Below, in pieces: positions 1 to 10,704 of a stretch of 64,000 bases of DNA (position 1 is the first letter of the stretch; the number at the start of each line of letters is the position of its first letter). This DNA comes from Enoplosus armatus. Taxonomy: Eukaryota; Chordata; Actinopteri; Centrarchiformes; Enoplosidae. Under the pieces are notes generated by a model. That model saw only the letters and a list, made by a program, of their open reading frames with translations, did no database searches and had not been told where the DNA came from. The position numbers were made by a program, and so were the translations under genes. The stretch spans positions 11,928,333-11,992,332 of the forward strand of contig NC_092189.1 in assembly GCF_043641665.1 (NCBI RefSeq), given 5' to 3'.

Positions 1-15
1 CGCTGCACTGTCATT

Positions 16-36
16 TTCAGCACCATGGACAGCATC
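16..36 (+). promoter_or_regulatory. RE1/NRSE-like REST site, canonical spacing
   Basis: Left half TTCAGCACC, two-base gap AT, right half GGACAGCATC. It matches the REST/NRSF consensus except at the gap and the last bases. It lies 611 bp ahead of the exon 1 CSE and belongs to the 3' flank of an exon outside the window. A role in silencing outside neurons is inferred from the known function of RE1 sites. Confidence 0.75.
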
Positions 37-646
37 TCGTTCTGCATCACTTGATAGGAATACTGCTTTTGTATTCATATTTATAACTTCAAAAAATATA
101 TTATCATTTATTCTAAGTCAGCAATATGCTGTTTTATTGTTTTACAAGCACATTGCTTCTACTCAGCATGTTGTGTTGACGCAAACTGATAACTAGCCAG
201 TTTTTTGCAACATTATAAGTATCCTAGTACAGCGTAGGAGATCTCCAGAGTCTCTTGGTTTCCATGTGACTTCAATCATTATATTGAAAATCAAAAATGC
301 TCCTTTCACTGCTCTCATTTAACATGAACGACCTTTACCAAATTCACTGCGTTTTCTTTCTCAGCCCTTCCCCGAACCATGTTGGAATTGTAGTGGTATT
401 TTGCTTTTGTTAATTTATGTGTTGTTTATTGCAAAGCTGTTTTTATTCGACATTTTTTAGAGCTATTTACATGCGGACATCCTTATAATGGAGCTCAGGG
501 TGAGATTGTTTTCTTGTATTACTGTGCCTTTTCTCTTATTACTGTGTTTAAATATTTTGGAGAATATATTGTTTATCCAACAATCAAATATAATTCACTA
601 CTTCATATTTGCAGAAATAATTCTGTGTTTCATGTTGTTGCTGCTT

Positions 647-673
647 TTGGGCTCTAAGGGACGCTGTTGGTCA
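647..673 (+). promoter_or_regulatory. CSE promoter element of exon 1
   Basis: Conserved sequence element with left part TTGGGCTCTAAGGG and core ACGCTGTTGGTCA. It is followed at once by CCAAT and an AATAAAA stretch. It sits 261 bp before the start codon. The same element recurs ahead of every variable exon in the window, always with CGCTGTTG. In mammals this element is the CTCF-dependent core of protocadherin promoters. Confidence 0.88.
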
Positions 674-933
674 ATCCAATAAAACCTCTAAAACATTACC
701 ACATAGTCCCCTCCCTTACCACCGTGGCCTATGAGAGAAAAGGAGTTAGTGTGCATTTTGTGGGCTGTCATTCGAGGAAAACTGACTCGCATAAATTGAT
801 ATCTCCATTCAGATATATACAGTGCACTGAAAAGACAGCATCACTTGTCTTTAGCGGCACATTCAGTGTTTTATTCAGAATAATTACCGTACTTGGATTG
901 TTGTGGAGCATATCTTCGTGTTTTTCTTTTGCT

Positions 934-3372
934 ATGGCATGTGGAATACCAACCTACACCCGGTGCAGAAAATGGCGCTTAGGCTGCGGACAGATTTGGC
1001 ATCTTCTGTTCTTCTGTATTTATCTCATCCATATGGTCAGCGGACATATCCGATATTCAATCCCAGAGGAGATGAGGAAAGGCTCCTTAATCGGTAATGT
1101 AGCACAGGATCTTGGTTTGGATCTGAAAAGGCTTCGTTCTGGCCGGGCCCGTATCGTGACCGGAGAGAGCATCCAGTACACCGAGCTGAAGACAGACAAA
1201 GGGATTCTAGTCGTCAAAGAGAGAATAGACCGAGAGCAGCTTTGCGGAGACGTAACACCGTGTAGTTTCAGCTTCGAGGTGATTTTAGAAAACCCGATGG
1301 AGCTACATCAAATTACAGTTGAAATTACAGACATAAATGATCATTCACCTACGTTCAAAAGAGATACTATTCATTTCGAAATCAGCGAATCAGCTAATAC
1401 TGGGGCTCGTTTTTCATTGACGAGTGCAGAAGACCCAGATGTGGGTGTCAACGGACTCCGAGAATATTTTTTGACCGAGAATGACAATTTTGTTCTGAAA
1501 CAGAACTCTAATGCAGATGGAAAGAAATATGCAGAGATGGTGTTACAGAAGCCATTGGACCGAGAGACAAACCCTAATCTGTCTCTAAAGCTAATAGCCG
1601 TAGATGGTGGAACTCCGCAGAGATCTGGTGCAGTAAATATAGATATCACTGTTCTTGATGTGAATGATAATGCGCCTGTATTCAATCAATCTGTGTACAA
1701 AGCTACAGTCGTGGAAAACGCTCCCAGAGATACTTACGTTACCACAGTTAATGCCAGTGACGCAGATTTTGGGTCAAATAGTATTGTGACGTATTATTTT
1801 TCAGATCTCAACAGTGGTCTCGGTGATATGTTTAAGATCGATGAAAAAACTGGCATTATTTTAATAACAGGTTCTGTTGATTATGAAAAAGACAAAAAGT
1901 ACGAACTCAGAATCGATGCAAAAGATCAGGGAGGTTTGACAGATTCGAGTAAAGTGATAATTGAAGTAACTGATGTAAATGACAACGCCCCTACTATTAG
2001 CGTTATGTCATTCACCAGTCCTGTGTCAGAGGACTCCCCTTCTGGAACAACTATTGGCATCATAAATGTAAAAGATCTTGATTCAGGTGATAACGGACAA
2101 GTAAACTGTAGAATCGAACAAAATGCTCCTTTCAAGATTAAATCCAATCTAAGAAATTACTATACTTTGGTAACAGATACGGTATTAGATCGTGAAAGTA
2201 TTTCAGAGTATAACATCACTGTTGTTGCGACAGATGCAGGAATACCTCCTCTCTCAACAAGAAGAACCTTTCATTTAAAGGTCTCTGATGTGAACGATAA
2301 TGCTCCAGTGTTTTCACAAAGTGTTTACAATGCGTTTATCTCTGAGAATAACTCTCCAGGCGTTTCTGTTCTCACGTTAAGGGCTAAAGATCCTGATGAA
2401 AACCAAAACGCCCGCATATCTTATATTCTTGAAGATACTAATATCGGCGGATCTCTAGTTTCTGAGTACATTACTATAAATGCCGAAAGCGGAGTGATAC
2501 ATGCAGTGCGTTCATTTGATTATGAGCAAATTAAACAGCTGGTTTTCGTCGTCAAGGCGCAGGATGGAGGCTCCCCTCCACTCAGTAGCAACGTGACCGT
2601 GAAAACAATGATCCAGGACCAGAACGACAACCCCCCTCAGGTTCTGTACCCAGTCCAGACTGGTGGCTCTCTGGTGGCCGAAATGGTGCCTCGTTCAGCA
2701 GATGTGGGCTATCTGGTCAGTAAAGTGGTGGCTGTTGATGTGGACTCTGGACAGAATGCCTGGCTCTCCTATAAACTGCAGAAAGCCACAGACAGGGCGC
2801 TGTTTGAAGTGGGCTTACAGAATGGAGAAATAAGAACTATCCGCCAAGTCACTGATAAAGATGCTGTGAAACAAAGACTGACTGTTATAGTGGAGGACAA
2901 CGGGCAGCCCTCTCGTTCAGCTACAGTCATTGTTAACGTGGCGGTGGCGGACAGCTTCCCTGAAGTGCTGTCGGAGTTCACTGACTTTACACACGACAAG
3001 GAGTACAACGACAACCTGACTTTTTACTTAGTGTTGGCTCTGGCTGTAGTTTCCTTCCTCTTCATCACGTGTTTAGTGGTTATTATATCGGTGAAAATCT
3101 ACAGATGGAGACAGTCTCGCGTCCTGTATCACTCCAACCTCCCTGTGATTCCATATTATCCACCACGTTACTCAGACACTTTGGGGACAGGGACTCTCCA
3201 ACACGTGTACAACTACGAGGTGTGCAGGACGACTGACTCCAGAAAGAGTGACTGTAAGTTCGGCAGAGCTGGTAGTCAGAACGTGCTGATAATGGACCCC
3301 AGTTCAACAGGGACGATGCAGCGGATACAGAGTGAAAAGAGCATCCTGGATGAACCAGACTCTCCTCTAGAG
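934..3372 (+). CDS. pcdhg: Protocadherin gamma-like variable exon 1
   Basis: Codes for 813 residues of a neuronal homophilic adhesion receptor at the plasma membrane. Residues 1-37 are a signal peptide (mature start HIRYSIPEEM). Six cadherin repeats follow, with linkers DINDH, DVNDN, DVNDN, DVNDN and DQNDN. The EC1 loop C-x5-C (LCGDVTPC), typical of clustered protocadherins, is present. A membrane helix begins after NLT, and the 93-residue tail ends DEPDSPLE. The exon ends GAG|GTGAGT in phase 0. The ATG at 934 is chosen because it is the first in-frame one; the open frame before it starts inside the promoter, and the duplicate copy at exon 2 is frameshifted there. It is a close tandem duplicate of exon 2. 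The constant domain is encoded outside the window. Confidence 0.95.
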
Positions 3373-3457
3373 GTGAGTTAAACAATGTAGCTTTGCCGTT
3401 ATTTCCTTCAGTGTTTAATTACATTGATAGTGAACTGTTGCACGATGTACCGCCATT

Positions 3458-3478
3458 TTCAGCACCAAGGACAGCGCC
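3458..3478 (+). promoter_or_regulatory. RE1/NRSE REST site, near-perfect
   Basis: TTCAGCACC, gap AA, GGACAGCGCC. It differs from the 21-bp RE1 consensus at one gap base only. It lies 85 bp past the exon 1 donor and 424 bp before the exon 2 CSE. Confidence 0.85.
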
Positions 3479-3902
3479 TCATTTTGCATCACTTGATAGG
3501 ACTTTTTTGTATTTAGATTCAGAACTTCAAAATAATATATCGGCCAACCTTTTATTAACAGTCAGTGATATTGTTTTTCATTGTTTCACAGTCGCATTAC
3601 TTTGACATAGTAGCATTTTGTGTCAAAGCGCAACATTATAAATTTGCTTGTTCAGCGTGGGAGATTTCCAGAGTCCTTTGTTTGCATATACTCGTGGTCG
3701 TTGAGAAGAAATGGTTTGCTTGTGACTTCAATTATTATACTGACAATCAAGAATGCTCCTTTCACTGCATATTGATGTCGTTATTTTTTGTTGAATAGTC
3801 TGCTGAAATATTTTAAAGATTATTTTGTTTGTCCAACAATCACATGTAATCAACCACTTAATATTTCATGCAATAATTGTATGTTTCATGTTGTTGCTGC
3901 TT

Positions 3903-3929
3903 TTGGGCTCTAAGGGACGCTGTTGGTCA
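3903..3929 (+). promoter_or_regulatory. CSE promoter element of exon 2
   Basis: Base-for-base the same 27-bp element as that of exon 1 (core ACGCTGTTGGTCA), 260 bp before the start codon, with the same CCAAT directly after it. Confidence 0.88.
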
Positions 3930-4188
3930 ATCCAATAAAACCTCTAAAACATTACCACATAGTCCCCTCCCTTACCACCGTGGCCTATGAGAGAAAAGGA
4001 GTTAGTGTGCATTTTGTGGGCTGTCATTCGAGGAAAACTGACTCGCATAAATTGATATCTCCATTCAGATATATACAGTGCACTGAAAAGACAGCATCAC
4101 TTGTCTTTAGCGGTACATTCAGTGTTTATTCAGAATAATTACCGTACTTGGATTGTTGTGGAGCATATCTTCGTGTTTTTCTTTTGCT

Positions 4189-6627
4189 ATGGCATGTGGA
4201 ATACCAACCTACACCCGGTGCAGAAAATGGCGCTTAGGCTGCGGACAGATTTGGCATCTTCTGTTCTTCTTTATTCATCTCATCCATACGGTCAGCGGAC
4301 ATATCCGATATTCAATCCCAGAGGAGATGAAGAAAGGCTCCTTAATCGGTAATGTAGCACAGGATCTTGGTTTGGATCTGAAAAGGCTCCGTTCTGGTCG
4401 GGCCCGTATCGTGACCGGAGAGAGCATCCAGTACACCGAGCTGAAGACAGACAAAGGGATTCTAGTCGTCAAAGAGAGAATAGACCGAGAGCAGCTTTGC
4501 GGAGACGTAACACCGTGTAGTTTCAGCTTCGAGGTGATTTTAGAAAACCCGATGGAGCTACATCAAATTACAGTTGAAATTACAGACATAAATGATCATT
4601 CACCTACGTTCAAAAAAAGCAGAATAGATTTTGAAATCAGCGAAATAGCTAATACTGGGGCTCGTTTTCCATTGACGAGTGCAGAAGACCCAGATGTGGG
4701 TGCCAACGGACTCCGAGAATATTTTTTGACCGAGAATGACAATTTTGTTCTGAAACAAAACTCTAATGCAGATGGAAAGAAATATGCAGAGATGGTGTTA
4801 CAGAAGCCATTGGACCGAGAGACAAACCCTAATCTGTCTCTAAAGCTAATAGCCGTAGATGGTGGAACTCCGCAGAGATCTGGTACAGTAAATATAGATA
4901 TCACTGTTCTTGATGTGAATGATAATGCGCCTGTATTCAATCAATCTGTGTACAAAGCTACAGTCGTGGAAAACGCTCCCAGAGATACTTACGTTACCAC
5001 AGTTAATGCCAGTGACGCAGATTTTGGGTCAAATAGTATTGTGACGTATTATTTTTCAGATCTCAACAGTGGTCTCGGTGATATGTTTAAGATCGATGAA
5101 AAAACTGGCATTATTTTAACAACAGGTCCTGTTGATTATGAAAAAGACAAAAAGTACGAACTCAGAATCGAGGCTAAAGATCAGGGAGGTTTGACAGATT
5201 CGAGTAAAGTGATAATTGAAGTAACTGATGTAAATGACAACGCCCCTACTATTAGCGTTATGTCATTCACCAGTCCTGTGTCAGAGGACTCCCCTTCTGG
5301 AACAACTATTGGCATCATAAATGTAAAAGATCTTGATTCAGGTGATAACGGACAAGTAAACTGTAGAATCGAACAAAATGCACCTTTAAAGATCAAATCC
5401 AATCTAAGAAATTACTATACTTTGGTAACAGATACTGTATTAGATCGTGAAAGTGTTTCAGAGTATAACATCACTGTTGTTGCGACAGATGCAGGAATGC
5501 CTCCTCTCTCAACAAGAAGAACCTTTCATTTAAAGGTCTCTGATGTGAACGATAATGCTCCAGTGTTTTCACAAAGTGTTTACAATGCGTTTATCTCTGA
5601 GAATAACTCTCCAGGCGTTTCTGTTCTCACGTTAAGGGCTAAAGATCCTGATGAAAACCAAAACGCCCGCATATCTTATATCCTGGAAGATACTAATATC
5701 GGCGGATCTCCAGTTTCTGAATATGTTTCTATAAATACAGAAAGCGGAGTGATACATGCAGTGCGTTCATTTGATTATGAGCAGATTAAACAACTTAATT
5801 TAGTAGTTAAAGCTCAGGATGGAGGCTCCCCTCCACTCAGTAGCAATGTCACTGTAAACATAATGATCCAGGACCAGAACGACAACCCCCCTCAGGTTCT
5901 GTACCCAGTCCAGACTGGTGGCTCTCTGGTGGCCGAAATGGTGCCTCGTTCCGCAGATGTGGGCTATCTGGTCACTAAAGTGGTGGCTGTTGATGTGGAC
6001 TCTGGACAGAATGCCTGGCTCTCCTATAAACTGCAGAAAGCCACAGACAGGGCGCTGTTTGAAGTGGGCTTACAGAATGGAGAAATAAGAACTATCCGCC
6101 AAGTCACTGATAAAGATGCTGTGAAACAAAGACTGACTGTTATAGTGGAGGACAACGGGCAGCCCTCTCGTTCAGCTACAGTCATTGTTAACGTGGCGGT
6201 GGCGGACAGCTTCCCTGAAGTGCTGTCGGAGTTCACTGACTTTACTCACGACAAGGAGTACAACGACAACCTGACTTTTTACTTAGTGTTGGCTCTGGCT
6301 GTAGTTTCCTTCCTCTTCATCACGTGTTTAGTGGTTATTATATCGGTGAAAATCTACAGATGGAGACAGTCTCGCGTCCTGTATCACTCCAACCTCCCTG
6401 TGATTCCATATTATCCACCACGTTACTCAGACACTTTGGGGACAGGGACTCTCCAACACGTGTACAACTACGAGGTGTGCAGGACGACTGACTCCAGAAA
6501 GAGTGACTGTAAGTTCGGCAGAGCTGGTAGTCAGAACGTGCTGATAATGGACCCCAGTTCAACAGGGACGATGCAGCGGATCCAGAGTGAAAAGAGCATC
6601 CTGGATGAACCAGACTCTCCTCTAGAG
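4189..6627 (+). CDS. pcdhg: Protocadherin gamma-like variable exon 2
   Basis: Codes for 813 residues: 37-residue signal peptide, EC1-EC6, membrane helix and the standard DEPDSPLE tail. Donor is GAG|GTGAGA, phase 0. It is the nearest relative of exon 1. The differences concentrate at the start of EC2 (KKSRIDFEISEI against KRDTIHFEISES), with scattered ones in EC3-EC5 and a private S-to-T change in EC6 (GYLVTKV). One base is missing from its leader relative to exon 1 (near 4128), which breaks the upstream open frame and supports the ATG at 4189. Trans recognition would be set by EC1-EC4, as known for the family. Confidence 0.95.
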
Positions 6628-6742
6628 GTGAGATGCAATACGCAAAGTCTTCACTTCTGCAAATGGTTTTTCTGTGAACTGAATTGAAATTGCAACAGGT
6701 AGCTGGTCGTAGTTTAATTGAAAACAAGGTTACACGGTTCCT

Positions 6743-6768
6743 TTCAGCACCACAGTGTGAACAGCTCC
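6743..6768 (+). promoter_or_regulatory. RE1-like site with widened spacing
   Basis: Left half TTCAGCACC at 6743-6751 and right half GAACAGCTCC at 6759-6768, separated by 7 instead of 2 bases. Half-site spacing widened by 5-8 bases is a known non-canonical REST arrangement. The right half is imperfect. Confidence 0.5.
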
Positions 6769-7066
6769 TCTTTATCTGAAAGTCCTTTCTAGCTTGAAAA
6801 TGTCCTCATTGTTTTCTTCATAACTTCTGATCAGAAATGCTACGTGTATGAATACTACTACTGCTATTACTACAGGTGCTGCGAATATTAAGAACATGAA
6901 TTATTATAATAACATCAACAGTACATAATTATTCAAATGCATTTATTATGTATTTTTAAAGGCCACTAGTCGTGAAACTACATATTACAATATTTATCTT
7001 TTTTCATTTTCTTTGGATACTTGCTCATTATTTACTTTACTTCACAAACATTTTGGTGTTCACGTT

Positions 7067-7093
7067 TTGGACTCTAAGTGACGCTGTTGAACA
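7067..7093 (+). promoter_or_regulatory. CSE promoter element of exon 3
   Basis: TTGGACTCTAAGTG followed by ACGCTGTTGAACA. The invariant octamer is kept and the 3' edge differs (GAACA for GGTCA). It lies 266 bp before the start codon. Confidence 0.85.
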
Positions 7094-7332
7094 AGAATTT
7101 AATGTCTACACATAATCTCTCTGTTGCAGCTCAGGGGCGTTCTTTGTAAGATCACATTGAAGTAGGCTTAGAGGGATAATCAGGAAACGTATGCGTCTCG
7201 GAAAAGAGAGGGGCTTTTTGAGTCTTGCGGCTTTGGTTCTCTTTTCTAACACATGAACAAAGCAAATCTGGGAGAGTGGATGTTATTGAATTCATATCGG
7301 AAGATCTCTGTTGTTGTTTTTTTTGTCGGAGA

Positions 7333-9774
7333 ATGTCCCTTTCTGACATGGCGTATCAGCAACCACTCTGCAAATGGCGTTTGTATTTCGGACCGAGACG
7401 GGTAATGACTCTTTTGTTGTTTTACTTCTTTAATATCGTCGTTGGTCAGATCCGCTACTCTGTACCAGAGGAGATGAAGAAGGGCTCTCTTATCGGCAAT
7501 GTAGCACAGGATCTCGGTTTGGATCTGAAAAGGCTCCGCTCTGGGCGGGCCCGTATCGTGACCGGAGAAAACATCCAGTACACCGAGCTGAAGACAGACA
7601 AAGGGATTCTAGTCGTGAATGAGAGAATCGACCGCGAGCAGTTGTGTGGAGACGTGACACCGTGCAGTTTCAGCTTTGAAATCATTTTGGAAAACCCTAT
7701 GGAGCTACACCATATTACGATTGAAGTGTTAGATGTGAATGATCATCCCCCGGTATTCAAGAAATCAGATATCATGTTAGACATAAGCGAGTCGGCTAAT
7801 CTTGGGGCGCGATTTGTGCTGGACAGTGCAGAAGATCCTGATGTTGGCGTCAATGGCCTGCAGAATTATGTTTTAACCTCAAACGACAATTTCGTTTTAA
7901 AGCAGCATGTAAATCCAGACGGAAGTAAATATGCAGAGATGGTGCTTCAGAGGCAATTAGACAGAGAGGAGGTTCCACATCTCTCTTTAAAGCTTATAGC
8001 AGTGGATGGTGGGAATCCACAGAGATCTGGCACCGTAAACATAGACATAAAGGTTTTAGATGCAAACGACAATGCTCCCGTTTTCAACCAGTCAGTTTAT
8101 AAAGCCACGGTGATTGAGAATGCTGCAAAGGGCACAAATATCGTCACTGTTAATGCTACAGACGCAGATAGTGGATCGAATGGTTACATCACTTATTCAA
8201 TTTCAAACGTGAAGAGCAATATAGCCGATTTGTTGTCCATAGATCAAGTCTCTGGTGCATTATTTGTTTCAGGTCCAATAGATTTTGAAAAAGATAAAAA
8301 ATATGAGCTTAGAATTGATGCAAAAGATCAGGGAGGTTTAACGGATTCAAGTAAAGTGATAATTGAAGTGACTGATGTAAATGATAACGCCCCTACTATT
8401 AGCGTTATGTCATTCACGAGTCCTGTGTCAGAGGACTCACCTCCTAGTACAACTATTGGCATCATAAATATAAAAGATATTGATTCGGGTGAAAACGGAC
8501 AGGTAGCATGTAGAATCGAGCAAAATGCTCCTTTCAAGATTAAATCTAATCTAAGAAATTACTATACTTTGGTAACAGATACTGCATTAGATCGTGAAAG
8601 TATTTCAGAGTATAACATCACTGTTGTTGCGACAGATGCAGGAATGCCTCCTCTCTCAACAAAAAGAACCTTTCATTTAAAGGTCTCTGATGTGAACGAT
8701 AATGCTCCAGTGTTTTCACAAAGTGTTTACAGTGCGTTTATCTCTGAGAATAACTCTCCAGGCGTTTCTGTTCTCACGTTAAGGGCTAAAGATCCTGATG
8801 AAAACCAAAACGCCCGCATATCTTATATTCTGGTTGATTCTGATCTTGACGGATCTCCAGTTTCTAACTGTGTGTCAGTTAATGCCGAAAGCGGAGTGAT
8901 ACATGCAGTGAGGTCGTTTGATTATGAGCAAATCAAACAGCTGATTTTCGTCGTCAAAGCGCAGGATGGAGGCTCCCCTCCACTCAGTAGCAACGTGACC
9001 GTGAAAATAATGGTCCAGGACCAGAACGACAACCCCCCTCAGGTTCTGTACCCAGTCCAGACTGGTGGCTCTCTGGTGGCCGAAATGGTGCCTCGTTCAG
9101 CAGATGTGGGCTATCTGGTCAGTAAAGTGGTGGCTGTTGATGTGGACTCTGGACAGAATGCCTGGCTCTCCTATAAACTGCAGAAAGCCACAGACAGGGC
9201 GCTGTTTGAAGTGGGCTTACAGAATGGAGAAATAAGAACTATCCGCCAAGTCACTGATAAAGATGCTGTGAAACAAAGACTGACTGTTATAGTGGAGGAC
9301 AACGGGCAGCCCTCTCGTTCAGCTACAGTCATTGTTAACGTGGCGGTGGCGGACAGCTTCCCTGAAGTGCTGTCGGAGTTCACTGACTTTACTCACGACA
9401 AGGAGTACAACGACAACCTGACTTTTTACTTAGTGTTGGCTCTGGCTGTAGTTTCCTTCCTCTTCATCACGTGTTTAGTGGTTATTATATCGGTGAAAAT
9501 CTACAGATGGAGACAGTCTCGCGTCCTGTATCACTCCAACCTCCCTGTGATTCCATATTATCCACCACGTTACTCAGACACTTTGGGGACAGGGACTCTC
9601 CAACACGTGTACAACTACGAGGTGTGCAGGACGACTGACTCCAGAAAGAGTGACTGTAAGTTCGGCAGAGCTGGTAGTCAGAACGTGCTGATAATGGACC
9701 CCAGTTCAACAGGGACGATGCAGCGGATACAGAGTGAAAAGAGCATCCTGGATGAACCAGACTCTCCTCTAGAG
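7333..9774 (+). CDS. pcdhg: Protocadherin gamma-like variable exon 3
   Basis: Codes for 814 residues: signal peptide to about residue 38, mature QIRYSVPEEM, EC1-EC6, membrane helix and standard tail. Donor GAG|GTTAGT, phase 0. The first in-frame ATG (MSLSDMAYQQ) is used. A second at 7348 (MAYQQ) has a better initiation context and matches the MA-starts of exons 1, 4 and 8, so it may be the real one. The EC1/EC2 linker reads DVNDH. EC4 and most of EC5 are almost identical to exons 1 and 2, while EC2 and EC3 are its own, so the shared tract starts further upstream in exons 1-3 than elsewhere. Confidence 0.94.
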
Positions 9775-10150
9775 GTTAGTTCAGTTTTATCACCCGACCC
9801 AAAGATATAATTCCTCGTGCTCCCCCAAATTCCACATTTTCATCCCTGCTGACTGTTTAATGTCTATGTTTAGTCAACTGCCAGCTGTTTTAAATTTAAA
9901 TGACTAACAGATATCTGGGATGAACTTTTTGAACTGAATTAAGGTGTAATAACAAAATTCACAAAATAACACTTTGTTTACTGAATGTGATTGTTGTATT
10001 CCGTATTAAATGACTAGTAACGTTTGCAGCATACAGTGAATAGAGTTTTGTTATTGATTTTAATTTGACATCAGTACTCTTTAGTCTGATCGTTTACAAT
10101 TTTGTGAAAGACGTCTGCTTATCCTTCAGTGCATTCGTAAAGCTACTTGT

Positions 10151-10171
10151 TTCAGTACCACAGACAGCGAC
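10151..10171 (+). promoter_or_regulatory. RE1/NRSE-like REST site, canonical spacing
   Basis: TTCAGTACC, gap AC, AGACAGCGAC. Three mismatches to the consensus and normal spacing. It lies 251 bp before the exon 4 CSE. Confidence 0.72.
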
Positions 10172-10422
10172 ACTCCTATACATTGCACATTACAGTCATC
10201 TGTTGCCTTATGGAAGCCATTTTACGTTTCTAATACAACAGTTGATGGGATCTCATTGCAGTTCATGTACTGGTTTCTGCTGTCTTTTCATCTGTCCAAT
10301 TGACTCCTCCTTTTCGACATAACGCAAATGGCAAATGTAACCTTGTAATAGTAAACAATTGAAGACTTGCTGCGTATAGGCGATGAATGCTTTGCTTTTA
10401 AGTACCATATAAAATTCAGATT

Positions 10423-10449
10423 TTGGACTCTAAGTGACGCTGTTGGTCA
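10423..10449 (+). promoter_or_regulatory. CSE promoter element of exon 4
   Basis: TTGGACTCTAAGTG plus ACGCTGTTGGTCA, 282 bp before the start codon. The left part shares the AAGTG variant with exon 3. Confidence 0.87.
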
Positions 10450-10704
10450 GCAAAACGATTTCAGTGTTAACAGCCAGCATATCCCCCTCCCTCACTACCA
10501 TACTTTAGCATGACAGCGGAGATACTGCCCTTCGTGGGAGGACAGGGAGTGAAGAGGCCATTTTTTTTACACATTTGTCTTTGGATTATATGACTTGCAC
10601 GCTGTCATCTGAAAGCAGTACAATATATGTAAACTGGACTACAAGCTCATGTTTATTTTCTTCAAGTGAGGACGCATCATTCATCAAGATTTGTTGTTTC
10701 TGAT

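Larger units (their letters stand above)
1..933. other. Spacer before variable exon 1
   Basis: No coding exon is seen here. The left end is the 3' flank of another variable exon lying outside the window: its RE1 site and following bases closely resemble the 3' flank of exon 1 near 3458. The CSE promoter element is at 647-673. The in-frame open stretch from 667 to 933 lacks an ATG and is 5' leader. It is AT-rich otherwise, with nothing else recognised. Confidence 0.8.
3373..4188. other. Spacer between exons 1 and 2
   Basis: Begins with splice donor GTGAGT and an immediate in-frame stop. It holds an almost perfect RE1 at 3458 and the exon 2 CSE at 3903. From about 3880 on it is nearly identical to the sequence upstream of exon 1, showing that promoter and leader were duplicated with the exon. 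Confidence 0.85.
6628..7332. other. Spacer between exons 2 and 3
   Basis: The open frame runs 19 codons past the donor into the intron. The spacer contains a widened RE1-like site at 6743 and the exon 3 CSE at 7067. The rest is AT-rich with no recognised repeat. Confidence 0.8.
9775..10704. other. Spacer between exons 3 and 4
   Basis: Holds an RE1 at 10151 and the exon 4 CSE at 10423. No other gene or repeat is recognised. The short open frame at 10065-10322 has no coding features. Confidence 0.8.

Noticed and set aside
488..682. 64-codon open frame at the left end as a gene
   Set aside because: Low-complexity hydrophobic reading of AT-rich spacer that runs into the CSE.
667..933. In-frame open stretch upstream of exon 1 as coding sequence
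   Set aside because: It has no ATG, begins inside the promoter element, and the duplicated copy before exon 2 is broken by a one-base difference. It is a 5' leader.
10065..10322. 85-codon open frame between exons 3 and 4 as a small gene
   Set aside because: No recognisable domain, and it overlaps the RE1 site. It looks like a chance open frame in spacer.
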